This document shows, piece by piece, positions 35,287 to 45,451 of a DNA stretch of 64,000 bases. Source of the DNA: Cordylochernes scorpioides (lineage: Eukaryota > Arthropoda > Arachnida > Pseudoscorpiones > Chernetidae). The DNA is taken from NCBI GenBank assembly GCA_030710605.1, contig CP092877.1, forward strand, positions 70,639,662 to 70,703,661, read 5' to 3'. Position numbers and translations under genes: made by a program. A model generated the notes under the pieces. That model saw nothing but the letters and a program-made list of their open reading frames with translations. It was not told the DNA's origin and did no database searches. Positions within the stretch are counted from its first letter, which is position 1. Each line of letters begins with the position of its first letter.

Positions 35287-36309
35287 GTTTCTATATTTTA
35301 TATCGGATCTATATCACTAAATCTTGTACTCGCGTCCAATTATACTAATTGGATAAAATAGAAAGAAGTAGAGAAATGAAACTATAAAACATCAGTGTGT
35401 GCTACAGTAGGCCTCGATACACCATTAGATTTCCTACAATATATCAAGTTCCTGGGCGAAGATAAACGGCCGTATTAATTCAAACGCACGTTCCACAAGA
35501 TAAAGTTTGTGGCCTGTTAATTAAATGTATCTCGGATGTATAGAGTTCCCGTACACTTTGGTTACTTCCACCTTATACAAACTGTAGGGTGTCGCCCACA
35601 TTACTTATAGCTTTTAAAGTATATTAGAATGCTACCAACTATCGAATAATTTTCACATATTTTGGGGATTTACGCTTCTTATATATTATATCACTAATCT
35701 TCTCTCTGAAGACATAGAAGTTTATAAAGAAAAATGGTCTCTTGATCGTGAAACTGGAAATTTACTGATGATTTTAGTCCCATCTGTCGGAATAAATTTC
35801 AACTAATCTTTGATTTCTTTTTCCATAATATTGGGCAAATACCCTTTCTTTTATATTAATATTCTCCTATAGCCACCTCTTGATGGAACTTGTAAGTTTC
35901 CTTAAATTAGCTTCAAAAGTGGGATTGTAGCGATTAATGAACGGAAAATTTTCTCGGAGAAACAATAAGCAAAATCTAAAGACGCATCTCGGAACTGGGA
36001 CCATGGAAATAGCGTCCAAATAGCAGGAGGCCGTTTTATCCGTTACAAAGTGCTTCACATATACACTGCTTTAAAATTATATCAACAAATTCACTTTTTT
36101 TTTTCTTAAATGAGAATATGAATATTTACGCAAGAGAGAGAGAGAGATTGAGATTGAAACTGATTTATTACAATGTCCATATAAGTTTATATAAGGTTAA
36201 ATACAGAATTGAATAAATGTGAATATATAAGATTATATAATGATAAATATAGGAATAAATATATATAAATAGTTAAAATAATTGATCAATATACATATAT
36301 ATATAATAT
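35287..36309. other. Non-genic stretch with dispersed repeat
   Basis: 35735-35850 (CCATCTGTCGGAATAAAT, TTTGATTT, GGGCAAATACCC) is a relative of 47930-48255 and of the inverse of 43157-43345. A GA microsatellite lies at 36134-36148. Confidence 0.5.
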
Positions 36310-37074
36310 TGCCACGTGGAAAATTAGGGAAGACAAAAACTTCAGGAAGAAACAAAATTTATTTCAGGCAAGGACAAACTAAGAAAGGTAAACAAAAGAT
36401 AAGCCACGAGGGAAATTTACAGAGTCGCAAGATATAAAAATAAAAATGACCACTCTGTTGAATAAAAAATAATAAAATTAAGAAATACTATGTTACATAC
36501 ATTAAATTAATACATACTATGTTACATAGCTTCTTCCCTATGGGAGCTGTGACCCACAGCTAGCAATTATTGTAGATACTGACGTGGATTTGACGTGCTT
36601 CTGCCAAGGATTCCATCGAAGTCTTGGAACTTTGTCCCTAGTACCTTTGCGTCCATTTTCTTGCGGCGTGAAGAGCGGCTTTGTCGTCGTATCGTCTATA
36701 GGGACATCGTCATCTTCGAGGGAAGTCTTGGCTTTAGCACGGCGGTGGAATCCTGATGTCAGTCTCCGAAAATGTAGATCACAGCACCCATGGCTTCAAG
36801 GTCTTCTCGGCGATCTTCAGTATGTCTTCCCTAACTTACCCAGCATCTCCACCAAAATGCCACGTGGAAAATTAGGGAAGACAAAAACTTCAGGAAGAAA
36901 CAAAATTTATTTCAGGCAAGGACAAACTAAGAAAGGTAAACAAAAGATAAGCCACGAGGGAAATTTACAGAGTCGCAAGATATAAAAATAAAAATGACCA
37001 CTCTGTTGAATAAAAAATAATAAAATTAAGAAATACTATGTTACATAAATTAAATTAATACATACTATGTTACA
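36310..37074 (-). mobile_element. Non-autonomous (TRIM-like) LTR retrotransposon
   Basis: Two 217-bp direct repeats (36310-36526 and 36858-37074) differ at about one base. On the minus strand each starts TGTAACATAGTATG and ends CACGTGGCA, the TG..CA of LTRs. The flanking duplication is ATAT (36306-36309 and 37075-37078). Three bases inside the 5' LTR, read on the minus strand, is a primer-binding-site-like TGGTGGAGATGCTGGGTA (complement 36837-36854). This differs by a single base from the site of the gypsy element at 38075-38092. The 331-bp interior has no intact open frame for gag or pol. Mobilisation in trans by the gypsy-type machinery is inferred. Confidence 0.88.
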
Positions 37075-37809
37075 ATATATACAAGTCGTCATTGGTGGCG
37101 CCCACCGCGGGAAAGACTCCGCCACCGATGAATAGAGAGAGAGAAATATACATACAATCGAAATCAATTTTTTTAAAAGAATAAATAAATAAAGTTCGTT
37201 AAAATTATTTTTGTGAAAAACATACACTAATTATATATTTTAAATATAAAAACACTATAATAATAATCTGATTAAAATGTAATTAAATTTTAAGAAAATA
37301 AACAAATATAGATTTTCAGACAAAAGAAAATAACGAAATAATTAAGATCTCTAAAAAAAACCAACATGTACATATAAAAAAAGCATCATTAATAATTTAA
37401 AATGTAATCTTTCCTGTAATGGAATATTTGAAGAGTAAATATGGTTATATTGACAGGTAGAGGAATTTAAAGAAGAGAGGACATCACAAATATTTACCTA
37501 ATTTAGAAGTTTTTATCACTTCTATTTTTGTTTAAATTGGTGTTTGAAGAGTGTCTAGATATCGGAGGAGGGGGAGAACTGTGTTCACAAGATTACTCAT
37601 GATGTAACAGCTACCCTTCAGTGACCTACAAAGTCAAAAAGTGGCCAAAGAGAGAGAGAGTTATAACTATTCTAAAATATATTTTATAAAGTTATTTTCA
37701 CCTCTCAGCTGAGTATCCAAACGGGACTTTTAAAAATTACAAACACTCACACAAACACAATTGGAGCGAAAATATATTGAATATTAATAGAGAGTATGTA
37801 AATATATAT
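37075..37809. other. Spacer between two LTR elements
   Basis: AT-rich, with no recognised feature. A GA microsatellite lies near 37130-37145 and another near 37651-37660. Confidence 0.5.
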
Positions 37810-38069
37810 TGTCAAGTAGCTCCATCCAGATGGGACAATTGTCAATCATCCCTGGACCCTGGGGGGGACCACCGGTGTGGGGGCTGCTGGGAGGCTGATC
37901 TGTAAATAAGGAAAACGCGACGGTGGCTAACGCCGTTCATTCAGGATTAACCTTAACTGGGGGTAAGTTGTACAAATTTCTCTCTCCCTATACTCCTTAT
38001 ACTCCATATACTCCTTATAATAAATTAATTATCCCCAAACTTGCCCTTGCTTTATTTATCTCCGCGACA
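37810..38069 (+). repeat. 5' LTR of gypsy element
   Basis: It begins TGTCAAGTAG and ends GACA. A polyadenylation signal AATAAA lies at 38019-38024, 45 bp before the end, in a TACTCC-repeat context. No strong TATA box was seen. Confidence 0.95.
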
Positions 38070-38074
38070 TATTT

Positions 38075-38092
38075 TGGTGGAGACGCTGGGTA
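38075..38092 (+). promoter_or_regulatory. Primer-binding site of gypsy element
   Basis: TGGTGGAGACGCTGGGTA begins 5 bases after the LTR. The TGG start fits complementarity to a tRNA 3' CCA. I have not matched the full tRNA. The 36310-37074 element carries the same site with one change. Confidence 0.75.
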
Positions 38093-38169
38093 GCGTGACG
38101 GAACTTCGAAGAAGTCGACGTCTACAGGGACGTGAACCAATTCTTCAACCTTTGCCACAACGAATAGAA

Positions 38170-39324
38170 ATGGAAGACGACCACAGACCTACTGTTGGCG
38201 GATCCTACCTCCCTTGTCAGCGCCAACGAGATCCTTCTACCTTTTCGGGAGATGGAAATATAAACCCTGGACAATGGTTGAAAGAGTACGAGAGAGTGTC
38301 GAAGTACAACAGATGGGACGAGACCATGAAGCTTGCCAACGTCGTATTTTACTTGAACGGAACTGCTGGAAGGTGGTTTGATAATAACGAAGAATCACTC
38401 AACTCGTGGAGAAGCTTTGAAGACGCATTCCGCGGTGTGTTCGGACTGCAGGAGGATTCTGCTCGACGCGCCGAGGAAGTTCTGAAGTCAAGAGCACAGA
38501 AGGCCGAGGAATCCAGCGAGTCATACATCCAGGAGATTCTTAGTCTCTGCCACCAGGTGAACCCTCGCATGGAAGAAGGTGAGATAGTTGCTCACATTAT
38601 AAAGGGAATTTCGGAAGACACATACCAGGTATTGGTGGCGAAAGACATACAGACGGTAGATGAGATCCTGAAGTTTTGTCGTCATCTGACAACCGTCAAG
38701 CAGCACAGGATCGGCCGTACGAAATTCGCCAGGTTGTCAAACGTAATGCCCATTTCGTGTGTTGACGACTCAGACGACTTGGCCGGCTTAATTCGCCGCA
38801 TCGTTAGAGAAGAGATACAAAAGGTTTTCTCAGCACCTGAAGTGGTCAATCCTCTCCGAGAGGTGAACGCCCTGGAACAGACTGTGAGGGAAGAGGTCAG
38901 CCGTGCTCTACAACCTACCAGACCACAAGTCAACGTGGTACAACAACAACCACGAACGCCCTATTATAATATCGACCGACCAACCCAACCCAGGAAGACG
39001 GAACATTGGAGAACCTACGACGACAAACCTATCTGCTTCCACTGCGGACGACCCGGACATGTCGTCCGTTATTGTAGGGAACGACGGCAGGTCTTCGCTG
39101 AAGCCAGGTCAAGGAATGGCGGAGAAGGAAGAAATGTTGAATTTTCGAGTCGACCCCCGAGATATGACGCCGACGACGACTATGTAACGCCCCAAACCTC
39201 GACGTACTTATACCGGAGCTCTTCCCCACATCCAAGCCGCGCAAGGTCGCCAGCCCGAAGACAATCCCAGTCGCCAGCCCGTCGTTTCAGCCGTTCTCCC
39301 ATGCCTCAGAATGTGAAAAACTAA
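38170..39324 (+). CDS. gag: Gag polyprotein of Ty3/gypsy element
   Basis: This encodes the structural protein that packages element RNA into cytoplasmic particles. I place the start at the ATG at 38170 (MEDDHRPTVGG), giving 384 residues. The frame is open back to 38041, but that ATG is inside the 5' LTR. The first half is a retrotransposon capsid domain (FSGDGNINPGQWLKEYERV, then GTAGRWFDNN and ESYIQEILSLC). A single zinc knuckle of the CX2CX4HX4C type (CFHCGRPGHVVRYC) lies near residue 290. The basic, Ser/Arg/Pro-rich tail has SPARR repeats. There is no stop or frameshift. The pol frame overlaps its 3' end in the -1 frame, and the stretch GTG AAA AAC TAA at the gag stop is a plausible but non-canonical slip site. 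Confidence 0.95.
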   Translation: MEDDHRPTVGGSYLPCQRQRDPSTFSGDGNINPGQWLKEYERVSKYNRWDETMKLANVVFYLNGTAGRWFDNNEESLNSWRSFEDAFRGVFGLQEDSARRAEEVLKSRAQKAEESSESYIQEILSLCHQVNPRMEEGEIVAHIIKGISEDTYQVLVAKDIQTVDEILKFCRHLTTVKQHRIGRTKFARLSNVMPISCVDDSDDLAGLIRRIVREEIQKVFSAPEVVNPLREVNALEQTVREEVSRALQPTRPQVNVVQQQPRTPYYNIDRPTQPRKTEHWRTYDDKPICFHCGRPGHVVRYCRERRQVFAEARSRNGGEGRNVEFSSRPPRYDADDDYVTPQTSTYLYRSSSPHPSRARSPARRQSQSPARRFSRSPMPQNVKN

Positions 39325-39803
39325 GTGGAGCGGCTTCTAACGGGGGTGAGGTCGCCATTGAGGAAAATCCTCCAGGGCATATCGCCGCTAAATTAAAAGA
39401 AAATTTTGTTATAGTCGAAATAAATGGACGCAAAATTAAAGCATTGGTGGATTCAGGAGCCGACTTTTCTGTTATTTCAGACAAATTTCGACGCGAACTA
39501 AAGACACCTCTCTTCAAAGAACCAGGTCCCATTCTTAAAGCCGCAAATACAAATTTAATAGAGACCATAGGAAAATGTGTCCTGAACATAGAAGTTAATG
39601 GTCTGAAGATATCCTTTGAATTCGTTGTTATGGTGGAATGCAGCCATGACATCATATTCGGATGGGACTTCTTCAAGGCCACCGAAGCCGTCATTGATTG
39701 TGGCAGAAATGAACTCCATCTCGGGGAAACCTCCGTCCTGGAATCTCGAGAGGAGGAAAACCAGAGATTGTTTTGCTTCCGACGACTTTGTCATCCCGCC
39801 TAA
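39300..39803 (+). pseudogene. pol: Pol segment 1: aspartic protease
   Basis: This segment is in the -1 frame relative to gag and open across the gag stop. The catalytic triad region is ALVDSGADFSVIS (DSGA, about 39444-39480), and the usual C-terminal aspartic-protease element is IIFGWDFF near 39655. The enzyme would cleave the Gag-Pol polyprotein. The authentic frame leaves this reading near 39765, after which translation runs to a premature stop at 39801. The downstream linker (FVIPPKSIKKISVINEEVCG) continues in a second frame to about 40020. Confidence 0.9.
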
Positions 39804-40023
39804 ATCAATAAAGAAGATCAGTGTGATAAACGAGGAAGTATGCGGTGTTAGAGATGTTTTAGTCTCAACTTCCAAGGACTTATTATTAAGAAAGGAAGTT
39901 CTTATACCAAACTCATTGGTTACATTTCGACACGGCCGAGGTAGCATTTGGGTGGCGAATGGAGCGTCTTGGCCGCAACTGATTCCATCAGGAAATGAAT
40001 ATGTGCACCATGGAAAGTTATGA
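39765..40023 (+). pseudogene. Pol linker between protease and RT, shifted frame
   Basis: The frame is open only downstream of a frameshift near 39765 and ends at 40021. It encodes FVIPPKSIKKISVINEEVCG ... SLVTFRHGRGSIWVANG, typical of the protease-RT connector of gypsy elements. Another shift near 39995-40020 is needed to enter the RT frame. Confidence 0.8.
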
Positions 40024-40970
40024 GAATGGGAATATCTGCAGTCTTATTGAATCCAGCGATAAGTTACAAGAAACGCAGCTAAAGTCACGTGAATGGTCAC
40101 AGAAGATAAACCTTACTCTAGATCCAGGGCTGTCTGAAATTCAAAGGTTACAGCTTGTTTCATGCCTTGACGAGTTTATTGACATATTTGACTTTGGGAG
40201 TACTCCTATTAAGCCCACCAGTACTGTGAAGCACAAGATAAACACAGGCGACCAGTCTCCTATCAAACAGCGGCCCTATAGAGTAGCACCAAGTGAACGA
40301 CGACTAATTCAAGATGAAGTGAACAAGATGATTGAAAATCACATCGTGAAGCCCTCTGAAAGTCATTGGTCATCTCCAGTTATTCTAGTTCGAAAGAAAG
40401 ACGGGACCTGGAGATTCTGCGTAGATTACCGTCGATTAAATAAGATAACAAAAAAAGATGTTTACCCGCTGCCACGCATTGACGATGCCTTGGACAGTTT
40501 AGCCGGCTCTAGTTACTTCTCCACGATGGATCTTCGGTCCGGGTATTGGCAGATTGAAGTGGACGAAAAAGACAGGGAGAAAACTGCTTTCATCACTCCA
40601 GATGGGCTGTATGAATTCCAAGTAATGCCTTTCGGTCTTTGCAATGCTCCAGCAACGTTTGAAAGGATGATAGATAGTGTTCTGGGCAGTCTTAAATGGA
40701 ACATGTGCCTTTGCTACCTGGACGACATCGTAGTTTACGCACCTACCTTTGAAGAACATCTACGTCGTCTACAACTTGTATTAAGCTGCATCCAGAAAGC
40801 TGGACTAAGCTTGAACCACAAAAAGTGTCTTTTTGGATCAAGGAGGATAAAGATTTTGGGACACCTTGTTGACGCCAATGGAATTCATCCAGATCCAGAT
40901 AAAGTTGAAGCCGTCTCTAAATTTCCGAGGCCAAGGAATATCTCTGAACTGAAGAGCTTTCTTGATTATG
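39995..40970 (+). pseudogene. pol: Pol segment 2: reverse transcriptase
   Basis: This part copies element RNA into DNA. Landmarks in order are PIKQRPYRVAP, WRFCVDYRRLNKIT, motif A FSTMDLRSGYWQI, motif B MPFGLCNAPATFERM, motif C CYLDDIVVY (the two Asp of YLDD at about 40714-40725), LNHKKCLFG and ILGHLVDANGI. All catalytic Asp residues are present. The frame is lost near 40970, after ELKSFL, where the RNase H connection should begin. The reading then drifts to a stop at 41033-41035. Confidence 0.95.
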
Positions 40971-41530
40971 TTCCTATTACCGAAGATTTATTGAGAACTT
41001 TGCCGACAAAGCTAGATCTTTGCATGACCTACTGAAGACTGAAAAACAATTTTATTGGGATGCAGCTCAATAGAAAGCGTTTGAAGTCCTCAAAACAGCT
41101 TTAATTTCAGAGCCTGTCTTAGGAAACTTTGATGAATCCACTGATACCCATCTACACACGGATGCAAGCGGACATGGTATTGGAGCTGTTCTTCTACAAA
41201 TACAAGGTGGAAAGGAGCGGCCTATAGCTTATGCATCTAGAAGCTTGACAAAGGCTGAAAATAAACTATTCTACAACGGAAAAATAATGCCTTGCTGTAG
41301 TCTGGTCTATTAGCAAATTCCGCCCATATTTGTTTGGTCGACCATTCACGGTTGTCACTGATCATCATTCTCTATGTTGGTTGGTAGGGCAGAAAGATCC
41401 TTCTGGCCGTTTGGCAAGATGGGCGCTGAAGTTGCAAGAATTTGACGTGACCGTTATCTACAAGAGCGGACGCAAACATAAGGATGCCGATTGTCTGTCA
41501 AGGAGCCCGCTTGAGAACGATCCACCAAGT
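40970..41530 (+). pseudogene. pol: Pol segment 3: RNase H, nonsense and frameshift
   Basis: This is the gypsy RNase H domain, which degrades the RNA strand of the hybrid. It reads WDAAQ, then TAG (41071-41073), then KAFEVLKTALISEP, followed by the active-site strand HTDASGHGIGAVLLQ (about 41155-41200) and PIAYASRSLTKAE. A further frame change near 41290 leads to FRPYLFGRPFTVVTDHHSL and RLARWALKLQEF. One stop and two frame changes inactivate it. Confidence 0.92.
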
Positions 41531-42616
41531 ACTGTGATGTCACTAACCAACGTCGATATAGAGCAGACTAAAGACCCGGATTTAGCTAAAATAATCGATA
41601 ATTTAAACTCGGGCTACACCAGAAAGGAATTCAGCATTATCGACGGCATCTTATACAAGAAAAACTATAGCACAACTGGAAGACCCTGGCTTATGATGAT
41701 CCCTAAGCACTTAAGATCGGAAGTTATGGCAGATTTACATGACGCTCCTACAGCTGGGCATTTGGGTTTCGCCCGAACGTATGACAAAGTCAAGAAACGA
41801 TTCTATTGGCCTGGCCTTTATAGAACTGTTCGCCAATATGTAAGCCATTGTCGGGAGTGTCAACGAAGGAAGAAATTACCTCGACGTCCGGCTGGGCAAC
41901 TTGTATCCATACCGCCCGTAGAAAAGCCATTCTATAAGGTCGGGGTCGATCTCCTTGGAAGATTTCCAGTTTCTAAAGATGGAAACCGTTGGATCATTGT
42001 GTGCACCGATTATATGACAAGGTATGCCATAACGAAAGCGATCCCAGACGGAGGAGCAATCGAAACAGCTAAGTTCCTGGTTGAAGATGTTATCTTGAAG
42101 CATGGAGCTCCTAGAGAAATGATAACAGATCGCGGAAGAAATTTCATTTCTCAAGTAATAAAAGAGATCAATGCTCTGTGCGGAATTGTGCACAGATTTA
42201 CAACGGCCTACCATCCCCAGACCAACGGCCTGACTGAAAGGTTCAACAAAACTCTGGGAGACATGTTGTCCATGTACACAGGTGTCGAGCAGAAGGACTG
42301 GGACCAAGTTTTACCCTACGTGACTTTTGCTTACAACACTGCTAAACAGGAGGCGACCGGCTACACTCCGTTCTTTCTTGTCCACGCCCGCGAGGCCGAG
42401 ACCTACATCGATGCCGTACTACCCTACCTACCAGATGAGATCTCTGACGACTACGTTGGGGAACTTGTGACCAGAGCTGAGGAAGCGCGTCAACTCTCCC
42501 GATCACGCCTTCTACAATCACAGGCGAAAGACCGTAGACTTACGACCAGAAACATACTCCAGTCTATTACCAGAAGGATGATCTTGTGTGGGTTTTTACT
42601 CCCATCCGAAAAGTAG
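41330..42616 (+). pseudogene. pol: Pol segment 4: RNase H end and integrase core
   Basis: After the C-terminal part of RNase H come the integrase zinc-binding HHCC domain (DLHDAPTAGHLG ... HCRECQRR, about 41736-41870) and the catalytic DD35E core. The three acidic residues lie in VGVDLLG (about 41946), ITDRGRNF (about 42126) and NGLTERFN (about 42235). I count 35 residues between the second Asp and the Glu. The core itself is uninterrupted. The frame breaks near 42540-42590, so the C-terminal domain continues in another frame. Confidence 0.95.
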
Positions 42617-42855
42617 GGCTCTCAGAAAAGCTACTGAAGAGATACTTCGGTCCCTACAAGGTGACCAAGAAGCTTTCAGAAGTTACGTATGAAGTAGAGC
42701 CCGTGGACCCGTCTCCCCGATCACGGAAATCCAAGGATATCGTTCATGTCATTCGGATGAAGCCCTACCTGGACCCTGAAGAACAACATTCCATTCTGCT
42801 AGGGAACACAGGCCGTGATAGATTTCCTTCCAGAACAAGGGCTGAGACAAGCTAA
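42586..42855 (+). pseudogene. pol: Pol segment 5: integrase C-terminal GPY/F domain
   Basis: It reads SEKLLKRYFGPYKV with the GPY signature and TYEVEPVDPS, then ends DIVHVIRMKPYLDPEE before a normal stop at 42853-42855, 34 bp before the 3' LTR. I see no chromodomain. The ATAT target duplications at this and two related insertions may reflect its target choice. Confidence 0.9.
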
Positions 42856-42889
42856 TCAGCGGTCGCTGCTTTTTCTAAAGAGGGTGTAA

Positions 42890-43152
42890 TGTCAAGTAGC
42901 CTCCATCCAGATGGGACAACTGTCAATCATCCCTGGACCCCGGGGGGGACCACCGGTGTGGGGGCTGCTGGGAGGCTGATCTGTAAATAAGGAAAACGCG
43001 ACGGTGGGCTAACGCCGTTCATTCAGGATTAACCTTAACTGGGGTGAAAGTTTGTACAAATTTCTCTCTCCTATACTCCTTATACTCCATATACTCCTTA
43101 TAATAAATTAATTATCCCCAAACTTGCCCTTGCTTTATTTATCTCCGCGACA
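42890..43152 (+). repeat. 3' LTR of gypsy element
   Basis: It begins TGTCAAGTAGCC and ends GACA. Relative to the 5' LTR it differs at about six places. Four of these are homopolymer indels (for example GTAGCCTCC against GTAGCTCC and GGTGGGCTAA against GGTGGCTAA), and two are T/C changes. Confidence 0.95.
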
Positions 43153-43156
43153 ATAT

Positions 43157-43345
43157 ATACTGCTTGTACCACACTGATAGGGACTAACAGCCTGAAAGTC
43201 GTACGTGGTTAGCCTTTCTTTATTAATCAGGAAAGGGTATTTGGCCAATTCTGGAATAATTAAAAATCACCGATTAGTTCATATATTTTACAACAGATGG
43301 TGCAAGCAATCAACAACTTTTAGTTGCATAATCAGGCGATGCCTT
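43157..43345 (-). repeat. Dispersed repeat, inverse copy of 47930-48255
   Basis: Its complement carries GCCTGTTAGTCCC, ACGTACGACTTTC-like sequence and GCCAAATACCC, in the same order as GCGTGGTACAGG, CCACGTACGCG and GGCCAAATACCC near 48000-48110. It begins immediately after the 3' ATAT duplication of the gypsy element. Confidence 0.6.
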
Positions 43346-43377
43346 TTTTCATAATTTTGTATATACATATATGTATA

Positions 43378-43472
43378 TTAAAAATAAAGGAAGCATATCC
43401 TGACCACGAGCACATGTGCTTTTTAGATGGCAGAGCGCCATCTCGCGGTCAGGATATGCTTCCTTTATTTTT
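43378..43472. repeat. Palindrome, arms about 32 bp
   Basis: TAAAAATAAAGGAAGCATAT with CCTGACCACGAG on the left is matched by CTCGCGGTCAGG with ATATGCTTCCTTTATTTTTA on the right. The inner part has a second hairpin, AGATGGC..GCCATCT. The 103-codon plus frame at 43324-43635 crosses it and is not supported. Confidence 0.85.
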
Positions 43473-44721
43473 AATATCAACACCTGACCCACTTATTATT
43501 ATTTTTTCTATTGTTTTTTCAAATGCATATATATGTCGCATTGAACGTTTTAATTTTAAATTGCAGTATACAACTCATGTATTTGGCCGAGTAAAACGAT
43601 TGGGACGACAGAGCTGGGCTAAACATTCTGTTTAGATTCCAAATGGTGACATCATTTTGGCGCCTTTTAACAGAAACCTCGTAGAATTGAGATTCCAGCT
43701 TTGATTCTGGTGTAAGACTAAATATTCACCCATAAAAAGCCTTTAGCCTAGTTTTTATGTAAGATTTTGAGAGAAAGGTTTGACTAGACGCAGCCACTCG
43801 GGGGCGTGAGCTGACGTCAGCATCACCCAAATGGCCGAAATCCGCTATCCCTTCTCTCTTCCACGATTGTGATGTTCTCTCATTAAACCTCCTTCCTTTT
43901 TATGTATCTTTCATTCCAACCCCGACTGCTAAGCTGAATACCTCTCAACTCAACAGAATTTTATCATATTCATATATAGTTAAGGAAAATAGATCTCTGT
44001 TTCAACAGTCAAATAGAGCCAGGAAAATTTCTTTGACATTAAAGAGTATATATTTCCTCGAATTAAGTTGATGTGTCATATAATAACAATATTTAACACG
44101 TCTTTACTACTTGAATTGGCTGCAATGTACTGTGAATAGGTGTAAGATGTCAGGCAAATCTCGATCTAACGTTTAACGTTAGCAGTTTCCAGTTTGCGGC
44201 TTAAATAAACACCATGAGATAGATTTATAAATAATTATACAAATTGGAAGAAACTATAGATGTATAAACGCAACGTGCTTTCAAACTATTTTCTCATTGG
44301 TCGCACGTTTAATTTTAATTGGTATTTCAGATATATAAAAAAGAGCAACTCTCGAAATTCTCCAATGAATTAAATTTCAAACGTTCGGTAATTTGCATAT
44401 ATAAACCAAATTGTAACCAGTAAAATAAATCTTCGAACTTATAGAATAGTAGAACCTAATTATTGTCAGTTTATTTCGACCCAGTTTTATCAGCAGAGCT
44501 CGCCACCCAGAAGCAGGAAATGAAATTACAAGAGAGGAAAAGGAGGCAGTTAAAAACGGCGCCAAAATCTAATTCTCGCAATTGAGTTGGCAACTCTGGA
44601 AATAGCCGTGGCAGACGTACCGCGTTATCAACTTGTGATTGGTGGATATAGGCAGCCATTACTCACGGGTGTAGGGTTAGTTTGATAGTGTAACTTTTTG
44701 ATATATATATATCTTAGAAAC
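43473..44721. other. Non-genic stretch
   Basis: No gene is recognised. Short opposing frames at 44377-44659 are unsupported. Inverted CCAAT motifs (CTCATTGG at about 44293, GTGATTGG at about 44636) are present. Confidence 0.5.
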
Positions 44722-45451
44722 TTGTGGGAGGATGGTATTCATGTATTGAAAGTGGCACCTCTCCCTTTAAAAAATGCATTTAGACCTCTGCACTTGTCAA
44801 ATTATATTGACAAATATTTGCAATCTTATCATATCTTATCTCAGGTTTTAGTGGAAAGAATTTGTGTTTTCGTTTGTTTGTGAACAAATCTCTCCCGCCT
44901 TCTCATTGGACGAATGTGGTCATGTTTGTATATAAAGGGGGCTATGGTATGAGTCGACGCGAGTGTGGTGGATTATCGTGTGGGGACGCTTAAAGTGTTC
45001 TCTGCGTGCTATATCCCTGTCTGGCAATCTTGTCGCATACCTGTGTAACCCCGGTCCGATCCCTACCTAAGCAGCAATAAAGCTAAGTACTGTTATTTTT
45101 TATTTTATTTAACAAATTGTGATTTATTATTTACTTTTTTTTTTTTTTTGGTGTTGTACTTTTGAGTCCACGATTTTTCTGTGTTTAAGTTACTCTTACT
45201 GTAGGCCCTAGTATATTGTATTTGTGTGTTAACCCGTAAATAGCAACTTTTGTCACACTGATTAGATTTGTAGCCCGAAACAATGATATGCAGGTTGGCC
45301 TTTGTCTGAATTTGCTAAAACTGGTGATGTGACTTAATCTTCATCACCACCATTACGTTCTGTACTGGGGCAATGAACAAAATACATTGTTTTAATGTAT
45401 TTTTAAAGGGAGAGGTGCCTCTTTTGGTACATGAATACCATCCTCCCGCAA
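44722..45451. mobile_element. 730-bp element with about 50-bp inverted ends
   Basis: The left end TTGTGGGAGGATGGTATTCA ... GGCACCTCTCCCTTTAAAAA is the inverse of the right end TTTTTAAAGGGAGAGGTGCC ... GAATACCATCCTCCCGCAA, with few mismatches. A related terminus sits at 5150-5205. There is no transposase. The interior holds the promoter and poly(A) module described at 44900-45112. A target-site duplication is not clear. Confidence 0.65.
44900..45112 (+). promoter_or_regulatory. Promoter-to-poly(A) module, possibly a solo LTR
   Basis: TCTCATTGGACG (an inverted CCAAT box at about 44903) is followed by a TATA box, GTATATAAAGGGG (44928-44940). A GC-rich 130-bp leader comes next (GAGTCGACGCGAGTG, CCCCGGTCCGATCCC), then AATAAA at 45076-45081 and a GT/T-rich downstream element. 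This compact TATA to AATAAA order is what an LTR (U3-R-U5) shows. I could not fix TG..CA borders. The unit lies within the inverted-repeat element of 44722-45451. Confidence 0.45.

Larger units (their letters stand above)
37810..43152 (+). mobile_element. Ty3/gypsy LTR retrotransposon, full length, pol broken
   Basis: The element is 5.34 kb with 260-263 bp LTRs starting TGTCAAGTAGC and ending CCGCGACA, flanked by ATAT (37806-37809 and 43153-43156). The order is gag, protease, reverse transcriptase, RNase H, integrase. Integrase after RNase H is the Ty3/gypsy order. There is no envelope frame. The gag frame is intact. Pol needs at least five frame changes and carries one in-frame TAG (41071). 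The LTRs differ by only a handful of changes, mostly single-base indels in homopolymers, so insertion looks recent relative to the damage in pol. Confidence 0.97.

Noticed and set aside
36584..36985. 133-codon plus-strand frame as a gene
   Set aside because: It crosses from the interior into an LTR of the small LTR element, which lies on the opposite strand.
38041..38169. Gag start at the first ATG of the open frame
   Set aside because: That ATG lies inside the 5' LTR and upstream of the primer-binding site. The ATG at 38170 fits better.
43324..43635. 103-codon plus frame
   Set aside because: It reads through a perfect palindrome and shows no domain or codon bias suggestive of a gene.
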